Part shown: positions 54,392-63,492 of the stretch, piece by piece
Layout of the letters: the number at the start of each line of letters is the position of its first letter
How positions within the stretch are numbered: the stretch's first letter is position 1
Source of the DNA: Streptomyces sindenensis
GTDB lineage: Bacteria > Actinomycetota > Actinomycetes > Streptomycetales > Streptomycetaceae
Reading direction: 5' to 3'
Length of the DNA: 64,000 bases
Assembly: GCF_014649035.1 (NCBI RefSeq)
Contig: NZ_BMSG01000012.1
Location: 124,001-188,000 of the forward strand
Notes under the pieces: model-generated
Seen by the model: only the letters and a program-made list of their open reading frames with translations
Databases searched by the model: none
Told to the model about the DNA's origin: nothing
Translations under genes and position numbers: made by a program

Positions 54392-55900
54392 GTGACCATG
54401 ACGGCCCAAGCGGCAGCCACCGGATCCGGTCGGCCGAGTCACGGGACCCCGTCCGGCAGCAGCACCGGATTCTGCCGGGTCACGGTCGTCGCGCCCGACG
54501 GCCGGGTGGACGTGGCCCTGCCCGAGGACATCCCCGTCGCCGACCTGTATCCGGAGATCCTCCGGCTGTCGGGACAGAGCCCCGTCCCCGGCGCACCGGT
54601 CGGTTACCACCTGGTCCGCCGCGACGGCACCGTCCTGGACAGCGCCCGGACGCTCGCCGGCCACCGCATCCTCGACGGCGAGCTGCTGTCGATGCGGCCC
54701 TTCTCCGAATCACTGCCCCCCGCGGTCTTCGACGACGTCTCGGACGCCGTCGCCACCGCCGTGGCCAAGGACCGCACGCTCTGGGGCGACGCCCTCATGC
54801 GCGGCGCCGGCCTCTTCGGCGGTTCCGTCCTGCTGTCCCTGCTCGGCTTCGTCCTGTGGACGGCCGACCCGCGCCACGACATGAACGGGCTGCCCGGCAT
54901 CCTGGCGGCAGTCGTCGCCGTGCTCCTCCTCGCGTTCGCGGGCGTGCGTGCGCGGATCTACGACGACCGGGCCTCGTCGATCGCGCTCGGCATCGGCGCC
55001 CTGGTCAACGCGGCCGTCGCCGGCTCCGGCCTGCTGTCCCTGAGCGCCGGGCAGGGGATCGGACGGCTGCAGTTCCTGCTCGCCTGCGCGGCGGTCCTCG
55101 TGGTCGCGGTCATCCTGATGATCGTCGCGCCCGGCGGGGACGGCCCGTTCGTCGCGTTCGTCTTCGCGAGCGCCGTCGGCCTCCTGGTCACCTTCGTCGC
55201 GATCATGACCGGCATGCGGCCGATCGAGGCCGCCGCCGTGTGCTCCCCGCTCGCCGTCGGGGCCCTCGCCTTCCTGCCGGGACTCTCCACCCGCTTCGCC
55301 CGGATCCCCATCGGATTCGAGCCGCCCCGCACCACCGTCGGCGACTACGGGACCTCCGAGCCCGCGTCCACCGGCCCGGTCGACGCCGTACGCCTCGCCG
55401 CCCAGGCGCGGCGCGGCCACGAGCTGCTCCTCGGCCTGGTCGGCGGCTGCGCCCTGGTGGCCGTGGCGGCCGCCGCGGTGCTGGGCTTCTCGGACAGCGT
55501 CTGGGGCCAGCTGCTCGCCCTGGCCACCGGCGTCGCCATGCTCATGCGCGCCCACCTGTTCCGGTACACCGCCCAGGTCGGCTGTGCGCTCGCGGCGGGT
55601 CTCGCCTCCCTGGTGCTCCTCGGCCTCGGGCTCTCCCTGAACCCGCCGGTCGCCATCGTGCGCGACGCGCTGCGGGGCGACGGGGCCGCGCTCGACATCC
55701 GTACGGTGTGGCTCGCCGCGGCCGTCGCGGGCGTCGCCGTCCTGATCACCGCCATCGGCCTGATCGTGCCGAGCAAGGGCGTCACCCCGTTCTGGGGACG
55801 CTTCCTGGAGATCGCGGAGACGGTCGTCCTCCTGACGCTGCTCCCGCTCTGCCTCGCGGTATTCGACGTCTACCACTCGATCCGGGCCCTGACCAGCTGA
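54392..55900 (+). CDS. eccD: type VII secretion protein EccD
   Basis: 502 aa. An N-terminal ubiquitin-like domain (CRVTVVAPDGRVDVALPEDI…DGTVLDSARTLAGHRILDGE, residues about 25–110) precedes roughly eleven transmembrane helices, ending in VVLLTLLPLCLAVFDVY. EccD is the polytopic core channel subunit. GTG 54392 has GGGGGAG six bases upstream. It is divergent from eccC; the 268-bp gap has TAGGGT (+ strand, 54232–54237) and TAGGAT (minus strand) as −10-like sites without clear −35 boxes. Confidence 0.94.
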   Translation: MTMTAQAAATGSGRPSHGTPSGSSTGFCRVTVVAPDGRVDVALPEDIPVADLYPEILRLSGQSPVPGAPVGYHLVRRDGTVLDSARTLAGHRILDGELLSMRPFSESLPPAVFDDVSDAVATAVAKDRTLWGDALMRGAGLFGGSVLLSLLGFVLWTADPRHDMNGLPGILAAVVAVLLLAFAGVRARIYDDRASSIALGIGALVNAAVAGSGLLSLSAGQGIGRLQFLLACAAVLVVAVILMIVAPGGDGPFVAFVFASAVGLLVTFVAIMTGMRPIEAAAVCSPLAVGALAFLPGLSTRFARIPIGFEPPRTTVGDYGTSEPASTGPVDAVRLAAQARRGHELLLGLVGGCALVAVAAAAVLGFSDSVWGQLLALATGVAMLMRAHLFRYTAQVGCALAAGLASLVLLGLGLSLNPPVAIVRDALRGDGAALDIRTVWLAAAVAGVAVLITAIGLIVPSKGVTPFWGRFLEIAETVVLLTLLPLCLAVFDVYHSIRALTS

Positions 55901-56094
55901 TGACCGGCCGGCCGGTCACCGGCGGGGCATGACCCGAACGGCTGGTAGTCTGTGCGGTGGCCGTTTGTGTACGCGCCCTCGGATCATCCTGGGGGCTGCG
56001 CTCATCGGACCTTCGCCTCCGAGTCACGGAAGCTCCCCTGAGACCAAGACCAGGGGCACTCGTGGGCGCTTCGAACATCACATGAGGAGTACGC
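55901..56094 (+). promoter_or_regulatory. rpsO 5' leader with hairpins
   Basis: This 194-bp gap must hold the rpsO promoter (TAGTCT at about 55945 is a −10 candidate without a clear −35). A perfect CCCCTG/CAGGGG hairpin lies at 56035–56056, 31–52 bases before the GAGGAG site. S15 leaders are often autoregulatory, but this structure does not match a form I can name. Confidence 0.4.
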
Positions 56095-56385
56095 GTGCCG
56101 CTCGACGCCGCTACGAAGAAGCAGATCATGGCCGAGTTCGCCCAGAAGGAGGGTGACACCGGATCCCCCGAGGTCCAGGTCGCCATGCTCTCCCGCCGGA
56201 TCTCGGACCTGACCGAGCACCTCCGGACGCACAAGCACGACCACCACTCCCGTCGTGGTCTGCTGATCCTGGTCGGCCAGCGTCGCCGCCTCCTGCAGTA
56301 CCTGGCCAAGAAGGACATCCAGCGCTTCCGTGCGCTCGTCGACCGCCTCGGCATCCGCCGTGGCGCGGCCGGCGGCGCCAAGTAA
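56095..56385 (+). CDS. rpsO: 30S ribosomal protein S15
   Basis: 96 aa, with DTGSPEVQVAMLSRRI and HDHHSRRGLLILVGQRRRLL diagnostic of S15. GTG start after GAGGAG. It binds the central domain of 16S rRNA. The rpsO–pnp pairing is conserved. Confidence 0.98.
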   Translation: MPLDAATKKQIMAEFAQKEGDTGSPEVQVAMLSRRISDLTEHLRTHKHDHHSRRGLLILVGQRRRLLQYLAKKDIQRFRALVDRLGIRRGAAGGAK

Positions 56386-56398
56386 GGACGCTGTGGAG

Positions 56399-56434
56399 AG
56401 GGAGCGGTTCCCGCGTTTGAGGGGACCGCTCCCT
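56399..56434 (+). terminator. rpsO terminator/attenuator
   Basis: AGGGAGCGGTTCCC (56399–56412) pairs with GGGGACCGCTCCCT (56421–56434) with one G·U wobble and an 8-nt loop, beginning 13 bp after rpsO. Some transcription is known to read through to pnp in S. coelicolor. Confidence 0.8.
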
Positions 56435-56535
56435 TTGCCGTACGTGCAGGACCGGTGTCAAGCTCAGTAACCTGGGTGCAGCGACACCCGTAGGACGCAG
56501 GACCCGGCACGACCCGCAAGAACGAGCACGAACGA

Positions 56536-56640
56536 GGGAGAGGCGCTACGACGCCGCCGCCGGTCCTCGGTAGTGGCCCCCGGGAACATGCCCGGGAGCT
56601 TCGATCGAAGACCGGCCCGCATCCACGGTGCGCCTCTCCC
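56536..56640 (+). promoter_or_regulatory. structured rpsO–pnp intergenic RNA, likely RNase III processing site
   Basis: An outer perfect 11-bp stem (GGGAGAGGCGC 56536–56546 with GCGCCTCTCCC 56630–56640) encloses a GCCGGTC/GACCGGC stem (56559–56565 with 56610–56616). Inside these are a CCCGGG-AACATG-CCCGGG hairpin (56579–56596) and the palindrome CTTCGATCGAAG (56599–56610, alternative pairing). In S. coelicolor the RNase III AbsB cleaves the rpsO–pnp readthrough transcript in its intergenic stem-loop, so this is the expected equivalent. The 315-bp gap otherwise has no gene. Confidence 0.7.
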
Positions 56641-56700
56641 GCACCGTCCCGCGCCACACGGGCGCGCGGACGAAAGACGACGAGTATGGAGAAACCACTA

Positions 56701-58914
56701 GTGGAGAACGAGACCCACTACGCCGAGGCCGTCATCGACAACGGCACCTTCGGCACCCGCACCATCCGCTTCGAGACGGGCCGCCTGGCCAAGCAGGCCG
56801 CCGGCTCCGCCGTCGCGTACCTGGACGACGACACCATGGTGCTGTCGGCCACCACCGCTTCCAAGCGGCCCAAGGACAACCTCGACTTCTTCCCCCTCAC
56901 GGTGGACGTCGAGGAGCGGCAGTACGCGGCCGGCAAGATCCCCGGCTCCTTCTTCCGCCGCGAAGGCCGCCCCTCCGAGGACGCGATCCTCACCTGCCGT
57001 CTGATCGACCGCCCGCTGCGCCCGTCCTTCAAGAAGGGCCTGCGCAACGAGATCCAGATCGTCGAGACGGTCATGGCGCTCAACCCCGACCACCTGTACG
57101 ACGTGGTCGCGATCAACGCCGCCTCCTGCTCCACCCAGCTCGCGGGCCTGCCCTTCTCCGGCCCGATCGGCGCCACCCGCGTCGCCCTGATCAAGGGCCA
57201 GTGGGTCGCCTTCCCGACGCACACCGAGCTCGAGGACGCCGTCTTCGACATGGTCGTCGCCGGTCGCGTCCTGGAGGACGGCGACGTCGCGATCATGATG
57301 GTCGAGGCCGAGGCCACCGAGAAGACCATCCAGCTCGTCAAGGACGGCGCCGAGGCTCCCACCGAGGAGATCGTCGCCGCCGGTCTGGAAGCGGCGAAGC
57401 CCTTCATCAAGACCCTCTGCAAGGCGCAGGCGGACCTGGCGTCCAAGGCCGCCAAGCCCGAGGGCGACTTCCCGGTCTTCCTGGACTACCAGGACGACGT
57501 CCTGGACGCCCTGGCCAAGGCCGTCACGCCCGAGCTGAAGCAGGCGCTCACCATCGCCGGCAAGCAGGAGCGCGAGACCGAGCTGGACCGCGTCAAGGAG
57601 ATCGCCGCCGAGAAGCTCCTCCCGGAGTTCGAGGGCCGCGAGAAGGAGATCTCCGCCGCGTACCGCGCGCTGACCAAGAAGCTGGTCCGCGAGCGCGTCA
57701 TCAAGGACAAGGTCCGCATCGACGGCCGTGGCGTCACGGACATCCGTACGCTCGCCGCCGAGGTCGAGGCCATCCCGCGCGTGCACGGCTCGGCGCTGTT
57801 CGAGCGTGGCGAGACCCAGATCCTGGGCGTCACCACCCTCAACATGCTCCGTATGGAGCAGCAGCTGGACACCCTCTCCCCGGTGACCCGCAAGCGCTAC
57901 ATGCACAACTACAACTTCCCGCCGTACTCCGTCGGTGAGACCGGCCGCGTGGGCTCGCCCAAGCGCCGCGAGATCGGCCACGGTGCGCTCGCCGAGCGCG
58001 CCATCGTGCCGGTCCTGCCGACCCGCGAGGAGTTCCCCTACGCGATCCGCCAGGTCTCCGAGGCGCTGGGCTCCAACGGCTCGACGTCCATGGGCTCGGT
58101 CTGCGCCTCCACCATGTCGCTGCTGAACGCCGGTGTGCCCCTCAAGGCCGCCGTCGCCGGTATCGCCATGGGCCTGATCTCGCAGGAGATCGACGGCAAG
58201 ACCCACTACGTCGCCCTCACCGACATCCTCGGTGCGGAGGACGCCTTCGGCGACATGGACTTCAAGGTCGCCGGCACCAAGCAGTTCGTGACCGCGCTCC
58301 AGCTCGACACCAAGCTCGACGGCATCCCCGCCTCGGTCCTGGCCGCCGCGCTGAAGCAGGCCCGTGACGCGCGTCTGCACATCCTGGACGTCATGAACGA
58401 GGCCATCGACGTCCCGGACGAGATGTCCCCGAACGCCCCGCGGATCATCACCGTCAAGATCCCGGTGGACAAGATCGGTGAGGTCATCGGCCCCAAGGGC
58501 AAGATGATCAACCAGATCCAGGAGGACACCGGCGCCGACATCACGATCGAGGACGACGGCACCATCTACATCGGTGCCCAGCAGGGCTCGCAGGCCGAGG
58601 CCGCCCGCGCCACGATCAACGCGATCGCCAACCCGACCATGCCGGAGGTCGGCGAGCGCTACCTGGGTACGGTCGTCAAGACCACCACCTTCGGTGCGTT
58701 CGTCTCGCTCATGCCGGGCAAGGACGGTCTGCTGCACATCTCGCAGATCCGCAAGCTCGCCGGTGGCAAGCGCGTGGAGAACGTCGAGGACGTGCTCGGC
58801 GTCGGCGCCAAGGTCCAGGTCGAGATCGCCGAGATCGACTCCCGCGGCAAGCTCTCCCTCATCCCCGTCATCGAGGGTGAAGAAGACGAGAAGAAGGACG
58901 ACACCGACAAGTGA
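56701..58914 (+). CDS. pnp: polynucleotide phosphorylase / guanosine pentaphosphate synthetase
   Basis: 737 aa from GTG 56701 (MENETHYAEAV), preferred because GGAG lies nine bases upstream; ATG 56686 would add five residues. Two RNase PH domains flank a helical domain. A KH domain (IGEVIGPKGKMINQIQEDTG, near residues 597–616) and an S1 domain (FGAFVSLMPGKDGLLHISQIRK, partial) end the protein with an acidic tail. It degrades RNA phosphorolytically and adds 3' tails; streptomycete enzymes were also described as pppGpp synthetase (GpsI). The stop overlaps the M16 peptidase start (GTGA). Confidence 0.96.
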   Translation: MENETHYAEAVIDNGTFGTRTIRFETGRLAKQAAGSAVAYLDDDTMVLSATTASKRPKDNLDFFPLTVDVEERQYAAGKIPGSFFRREGRPSEDAILTCRLIDRPLRPSFKKGLRNEIQIVETVMALNPDHLYDVVAINAASCSTQLAGLPFSGPIGATRVALIKGQWVAFPTHTELEDAVFDMVVAGRVLEDGDVAIMMVEAEATEKTIQLVKDGAEAPTEEIVAAGLEAAKPFIKTLCKAQADLASKAAKPEGDFPVFLDYQDDVLDALAKAVTPELKQALTIAGKQERETELDRVKEIAAEKLLPEFEGREKEISAAYRALTKKLVRERVIKDKVRIDGRGVTDIRTLAAEVEAIPRVHGSALFERGETQILGVTTLNMLRMEQQLDTLSPVTRKRYMHNYNFPPYSVGETGRVGSPKRREIGHGALAERAIVPVLPTREEFPYAIRQVSEALGSNGSTSMGSVCASTMSLLNAGVPLKAAVAGIAMGLISQEIDGKTHYVALTDILGAEDAFGDMDFKVAGTKQFVTALQLDTKLDGIPASVLAAALKQARDARLHILDVMNEAIDVPDEMSPNAPRIITVKIPVDKIGEVIGPKGKMINQIQEDTGADITIEDDGTIYIGAQQGSQAEAARATINAIANPTMPEVGERYLGTVVKTTTFGAFVSLMPGKDGLLHISQIRKLAGGKRVENVEDVLGVGAKVQVEIAEIDSRGKLSLIPVIEGEEDEKKDDTDK

Positions 58915-60290
58915 CGTCCCGTAGTTCCGCGACGACGGCCCGCACCTCCTCGGAGGGGCGGGCCGTCGCCCGTACCCAAACGCTTCTCAAGGGCAGCAAC
59001 GGCATCGGAACGGTCCGCCGGACCGTCCTCCCCGGCGGTCTGCGGATCGTCACCGAGACCCTGCCCTCCGTCCGGTCCGCCACCTTCGGCATCTGGGCGA
59101 ACGTCGGCTCCCGCGACGAGACGCCCACCCTGAACGGCGCGACCCACTACCTCGAACACCTCCTCTTCAAGGGCACCGCCAAGCGCACCGCCCTCGACAT
59201 CTCCTCCGCGATCGACGCGGTCGGCGGCGAGATGAACGCCTTCACGGCGAAGGAGTACACCTGCTACTACGCGCGGGTCCTCGACACCGACCTGCCGCTG
59301 GCCATCGACGTCGTCTGCGACATGCTGACCGGCTCGCTGATCGCCCCGGAGGACGTCGACGCCGAGCGCGGAGTCATCCTCGAAGAGATCGCGATGACCG
59401 AGGACGACCCGGGCGACTGCGTGCACGACCTGTTCGCGCACACCATGCTCGGCGACACCCCCCTCGGCCGCCCCGTCCTCGGCACCGTCGACACGATCAA
59501 CGCCCTGAACCGCGGCCAGATCGCCCGCTTCTACAAGAAGCACTACGACCCCACGCATCTGGTCGTCGCCGCCGCGGGCAACGTCGACCACGCCACGGTC
59601 GTGACCCAGGTCCGCCGCGCCTTCGAGAAGGCCGGGGCCCTCTCGCGTACGGACGCGGTGCCCATGGCGCCCCGCGAGGGCTCCCGCACCCTGCGCGCCG
59701 CCGGCAAGGTCGAGCTGCTGAACCGCAAGACCGAACAGGCCCACGTGGTCCTCGGCATGCCCGGCCTCGCCCGCACCGACGAGCGCCGCTGGGCGCTGGG
59801 CGTCCTCAACACCGCCCTCGGCGGCGGCATGAGCTCGCGCCTCTTCCAGGAGGTACGGGAGAAGCGCGGCCTGGCCTACAGCGTGTACTCGTACACCTCG
59901 GGCTTCGCCGACTGCGGCCTCTTCGGCGTCTACGCCGGCTGCCGGCCGAACCAGGTCCACGACGTCCTGAAGATCTGCCGCGACGAACTGGACCGGGTCG
60001 CCACGCACGGCCTGGACGACGACGAGATCACCCGCGCCATCGGCCAGCTCTCCGGCTCCACCGTCCTCGGCCTGGAGGACACCGGCGCGCTGATGAACCG
60101 TATCGGCAAGAGCGAGCTGTGCTGGGGCGAGCAGATGTCGGTCGACGACATGCTGGCCCGTATCGGGGAGGTCACCCCCGACGACGTACGGGAAGTGGCG
60201 GGCGAACTCCTCTCCCGGCGCCCCTCGCTCTCGGTCATCGGCCCGCTCAAGGACAAGCAGGCGGACCGCCTGGACGAAGCGGTCTCCTAA
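58911..60290 (+). CDS. M16-family zinc metallopeptidase
   Basis: 459 aa. The inverted zinc motif is in THYLEHLLFKGT (HxxEH), with the distal ligand Glu in ERGVILEEIAM, all in the first half. The second half is the inactive M16_C domain, with GGGMSSRLFQEVREKRGLAYSVYS (partial). It may act as a clamshell processing peptidase or an oligopeptidase. The start is coupled to pnp (GTGA). No signal peptide is visible, so it is probably cytosolic. Confidence 0.93.
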   Translation: MTSRSSATTARTSSEGRAVARTQTLLKGSNGIGTVRRTVLPGGLRIVTETLPSVRSATFGIWANVGSRDETPTLNGATHYLEHLLFKGTAKRTALDISSAIDAVGGEMNAFTAKEYTCYYARVLDTDLPLAIDVVCDMLTGSLIAPEDVDAERGVILEEIAMTEDDPGDCVHDLFAHTMLGDTPLGRPVLGTVDTINALNRGQIARFYKKHYDPTHLVVAAAGNVDHATVVTQVRRAFEKAGALSRTDAVPMAPREGSRTLRAAGKVELLNRKTEQAHVVLGMPGLARTDERRWALGVLNTALGGGMSSRLFQEVREKRGLAYSVYSYTSGFADCGLFGVYAGCRPNQVHDVLKICRDELDRVATHGLDDDEITRAIGQLSGSTVLGLEDTGALMNRIGKSELCWGEQMSVDDMLARIGEVTPDDVREVAGELLSRRPSLSVIGPLKDKQADRLDEAVS

Positions 60291-60307
60291 TCCCCTAAGG
60301 AATCAAG

Positions 60308-61060
60308 ATGAGCAAGCTGCGCGTAGCCGTTCTCGGTGCTCAGGGCCGTATCGGCTCCGAGGCCGTCCGGGCGGTCGAGGCCGCCGACGACCTGGAGCTG
60401 GTGGCGGCCCTGGGCCGGGGCGACAAGCTGGAGACCCTCGCCGATGCGGGCGCCCAGGCCGTCGTCGAGCTGACCACCCCCGCATCGGTGATGGGCAACC
60501 TCGACTTCTGCGTCCGGCACGGCATCCACGCCGTCGTCGGCACCACAGGCTGGACCGACGAACGGCTCGCGCAGCTGACCACCTGGCTGGACAACTCCCC
60601 GGAGACCGGGGTCCTGATCGCCCCGAACTTCTCCATCGGCGCGGTCCTGACCATGAAGTTCGCGGAGCAGGCCGCACGCTACTTCGAGTCTGTCGAGGTC
60701 GTCGAGCTCCACCACCCCAACAAGGTCGACGCCCCCTCCGGCACCGCGACCCGCACCGCCCAGCTCATCGCGGCGGCCCGCGCCAAGGCCGGCAGCGCCC
60801 CCCAGCCGGACGCCACCACCACCGCCCTGGACGGCGCGCGCGGCGCGGACGTCGATGGTGTGCCGGTCCACGCGATCCGGCTCCGCGGTCTGCTGGCCCA
60901 CCAGGAAGTGCTGCTCGGCGGCGAGGGCGAGACCCTCACCATCCGCCACGACTCCCTCCACCACAGCAGCTTCATGCCGGGCATCCTGCTCGGCGTCCGC
61001 CGTGTGGTGACCACTCCCGGCCTCACCTTCGGCCTGGAACACTTCCTCGACCTGAACTGA
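60308..61060 (+). CDS. dapB: 4-hydroxy-tetrahydrodipicolinate reductase
   Basis: 250 aa. N-terminal dinucleotide fold (AVLGAQGRIGSEAVRAV), GTTGWTDERL, and the substrate/catalytic motif VELHHPNKVDAPSGTA are complete. It reduces HTPA to tetrahydrodipicolinate in lysine and diaminopimelate synthesis. ATG 60308 follows AAGGAATCAAG, 17 bp after the peptidase gene. dapA lies further downstream, with thyX between. Confidence 0.97.
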   Translation: MSKLRVAVLGAQGRIGSEAVRAVEAADDLELVAALGRGDKLETLADAGAQAVVELTTPASVMGNLDFCVRHGIHAVVGTTGWTDERLAQLTTWLDNSPETGVLIAPNFSIGAVLTMKFAEQAARYFESVEVVELHHPNKVDAPSGTATRTAQLIAAARAKAGSAPQPDATTTALDGARGADVDGVPVHAIRLRGLLAHQEVLLGGEGETLTIRHDSLHHSSFMPGILLGVRRVVTTPGLTFGLEHFLDLN

Positions 61061-61071
61061 CTGAGCCCACC

Positions 61072-61560
61072 ATGCGCGCAAAGATCACCTACATCGTCAC
61101 GGCCGCCGTCCTGGTCTTCTACTTCTTCCTGGTCGGCAGCCGCGGCGTGATGCTCATCCGGCACGGCACGCCGGTCACGGTCACGTTCGGCGCCGCCGTG
61201 CTGATCCTGCCGGTGATCGGCGTCTGGTTCCTGTGGAAGAACACCCAGTTCGTCCGCCGCGCCAACGCCCTCGCCGCCGAGCTGGACGCCGAGGGCGGCC
61301 TCCCGGTCGACGACCTGCCCCGCGCCCCGTCCGGCCGTATCGACCGGGACGCCGCCGACGCGGTCTTCACCAAGCGCCGCGAGGAGACCGAGGACGCCCC
61401 GGACGACTGGCGCACCTGGTTCAGGCTGGCGGTCGCCTACCAGGACGCGAGGGACACCCCCAGGGCCCGCAAGGCCATGCAGCGAGCCATCGCGCTGCAC
61501 AGATCGAGGCCGGCCCCCTCCGCAAGCCCGGCCGCACCTTCCAGCCCGTCCGGCGCCTGA
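61072..61560 (+). CDS. membrane protein with one TPR-like unit
   Basis: 162 aa. Two N-terminal transmembrane helices (YIVTAAVLVFYFFLVGSRGV and FGAAVLILPVIGVWFLW) are followed by a charged linker and WFRLAVAYQDARDTPRARKAMQRAI, which fits a single tetratricopeptide unit. The tail is Pro/Ser-rich. It is 11 bp after dapB and so probably co-transcribed. Function unknown. Confidence 0.8.
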   Translation: MRAKITYIVTAAVLVFYFFLVGSRGVMLIRHGTPVTVTFGAAVLILPVIGVWFLWKNTQFVRRANALAAELDAEGGLPVDDLPRAPSGRIDRDAADAVFTKRREETEDAPDDWRTWFRLAVAYQDARDTPRARKAMQRAIALHRSRPAPSASPAAPSSPSGA

Positions 61561-61584
61561 GGACATCTCTCCCGCCGTACGCGC

Positions 61585-61620
61585 GTGAGCCCGGGACCCT
61601 CACCAGGGCCCCGGGCTCAC
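61585..61620. terminator. bidirectional terminator between the TPR/membrane gene and the PH-like gene
   Basis: GTGAGCCCGGG (61585–61595) pairs with CCCGGGCTCAC (61610–61620), and CCCT/AGGG continue the stem inside it around one mismatch and a 4-nt loop. It lies between convergent genes. Confidence 0.85.
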
Positions 61621-61645
61621 TCACGTACAGCCGACAGAATCCGGC

Positions 61646-62197
61646 TCACCCGAGCCGATACTCATCCGCCCAGGCCTCCACCGCGTCCGTGGCCCGCTCG
61701 AACGCCTCCTCGCGCCCGAGGAAATCCGCGTTGTGGTCGGTGGCCAGCGGCGACAGCGTCTCACCGCTGCGCCGGACCACGACGAGCGCCTGGCCCTGGA
61801 CCGTACGGGGAAGGCCCATCCACTTCACGGGCTGCTGGACCGTACGAACCGCCGAGGCGTCGTTCCAGGCCACCGTGACGGTCCGGAAGAAGCCGACGCG
61901 CCGCACACCGTGACGGCTCACCCACGCACCGGCCCGCAGCAGCCGCAGGGCGGCGGCGATCACGACGCCGGCCAGCGCCAGACACACCGTGGCGCCCGAA
62001 GGCGCTCCGGCCACACCGATGATCATGGCCGCGAGCAGGACGAACGAGGCCAGCAACAACAGGGTGGCCGCCGCCGCGACCCGCCACGGACCGGGGCGGT
62101 AGGGCCGCCGCCAGCTGTCGTGGTCGTCGAACGGCAGCGCAACGTCGTCCGCGCTCGCCTCGAATGCGCGGTCGGCCGTCAGAAAGGGCAGGGGCAC
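61646..62197 (-). CDS. membrane protein with PH-like (bPH) domain
   Basis: 183 aa, GTG start supported by GAGG seven bases upstream. Two adjacent hydrophobic helices (RVAAAATLLLLASFVLLAAMIIG and ATVCLALAGVVIAAALRLL) are followed by a beta-rich domain (WVSRHGVRRVGFFRTVTVAWNDASAV, partial) typical of bacterial PH-domain proteins. Function unknown. It is convergent with the TPR/membrane gene and 109 bp downstream of the next leftward gene. Confidence 0.8.
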   Translation of the reverse strand: MPLPFLTADRAFEASADDVALPFDDHDSWRRPYRPGPWRVAAAATLLLLASFVLLAAMIIGVAGAPSGATVCLALAGVVIAAALRLLRAGAWVSRHGVRRVGFFRTVTVAWNDASAVRTVQQPVKWMGLPRTVQGQALVVVRRSGETLSPLATDHNADFLGREEAFERATDAVEAWADEYRLG

Positions 62198-62306
62198 GAC
62201 TCATCCTCACTCACCAGCACGCTTGATTGCTGTGCCCGGTGAGGCTACCGAGGCAGCCCCCGGCCCGACCACCCCAGGGGGTCCGTACGAGTCAGCGGCC
62301 CACGGC

Positions 62307-62546
62307 TCAACGCTCCTGAGACGCGGTGGACTGCTTGTCGTGCCCGGCGGACTGCCCGGAGTCGAGCGCCGGGAGGCCCACCAGCACGGAACCCACGAGA
62401 CCGGCGACCACGGTCAGCCCGACGAGGGCCCGCCCCAGCAGCTCGGGAACGGTGGCGCGGGCGGCGGGAGGGGGAGTGACATTACTGCGGAACCGCTCGG
62501 ACTCGGCGACGAACGAGAACGGGACGGCTTCACGCCGGCGGAACAT
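62307..62546 (-). CDS. small single-pass membrane protein
   Basis: 79 aa from ATG 62546 with AAGGAGA upstream. A basic, Ser/Phe-containing N-terminus (FRRREAVPFSFVAESERFRS) is followed by one transmembrane helix (LVGLTVVAGLVGSVLVGLPAL) and a short polar tail. No family recognised. It is divergent from thyX, with 196 bp between the starts that should contain both promoters (TAAAGT at about 62697 is a −10-like site for thyX). Confidence 0.65.
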   Translation of the reverse strand: MFRRREAVPFSFVAESERFRSNVTPPPAARATVPELLGRALVGLTVVAGLVGSVLVGLPALDSGQSAGHDKQSTASQER

Positions 62547-62742
62547 GAGGAAACTCTCCTTGATCTGCTTGACGGGTGCTGCTAATGAGTCAGACGTACG
62601 ACAGCCCGAATCGGTGCCCGAATCGCCGTACTTGTTGGGGGAACTCCACGAACGGCTGCCCGGGACCGCTCCGTACATGCACGGGCCGCCGACCCGTAAA
62701 GTGGGCGCCGCCCGAGCGAAGCCCCTGGAAGGACCCCCGTCG

Positions 62743-63480
62743 GTGACCGACACCCCCGAACCCGCAAAGCCCCACTTCCGCAGTGACGTCACCGTCGAGC
62801 TGGTGAAGAGCGACGCGCGCGACGCGGACGTGCTGTTCGCCGCCCGGGTCTCCACCGCGGGCGAGCAGTCGCTCGAAGAGGTCACCAAGGACCCCGAGCG
62901 CTCCAAGGGGCTCATCAACTACCTCATGCGGGACCGGCACGGCAGCCCGTTCGAGCACAACTCGATGACCTTCTTCATCAGTGCTCCGATCTTCGTGTTC
63001 CGCGAGTTCATGCGGCACCGCGTCGGCTGGTCGTACAACGAGGAATCGGGCCGCTACAGGGAGCTGGAGCCGGTCTTCTACGTCCCCGGAACCTCCCGCA
63101 AGCTGGTCCAGCAGGGCCGGCCCGGCAAGTACGAGTTCGTCCAGGGCACCGAGGAGCAGTACGACGTCACGACCCGCGCCATGGAGGAGTCCTACCGGGC
63201 CTCCTACGAGGCCTACCAGGAGATGCTGGCGAAGGGCGTGGCCCGCGAGGTCGCCCGCGCGGTCCTCCCCGTCGGTCTCTTCTCCTCGATGTACGCCACC
63301 TGCAACGCGCGCTCGCTGATGCACTTCCTCGGCCTGCGCACCCAGCACGAGCTGGCGAAGGTGCCGTCCTTCCCGCAGCGCGAGATCGAGATGGTCGGCG
63401 AGCAGATGGAAACCCACTGGCAGCAGCTCATGCCGCTGACTCATGCCGCCTTCAACAAAAATGGACGGGTCGCCCCATAG
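62743..63480 (+). CDS. thyX: flavin-dependent thymidylate synthase
   Basis: 245 aa. The ThyX signature is FMRHRVGWSYNEESGRY (RHR…S with one residue more than the common spacing, as in other Streptomyces). It also has RQ/RTQHEL near the C-terminus. It makes dTMP from dUMP using FAD and methylene-THF. GTG 62743 is chosen because GGAAGGA lies about nine bases upstream and because it gives the usual length. A terminator-like hairpin follows. Confidence 0.96.
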   Translation: MTDTPEPAKPHFRSDVTVELVKSDARDADVLFAARVSTAGEQSLEEVTKDPERSKGLINYLMRDRHGSPFEHNSMTFFISAPIFVFREFMRHRVGWSYNEESGRYRELEPVFYVPGTSRKLVQQGRPGKYEFVQGTEEQYDVTTRAMEESYRASYEAYQEMLAKGVAREVARAVLPVGLFSSMYATCNARSLMHFLGLRTQHELAKVPSFPQREIEMVGEQMETHWQQLMPLTHAAFNKNGRVAP

Positions 63481-63492
63481 GTGGTGTCCGTA

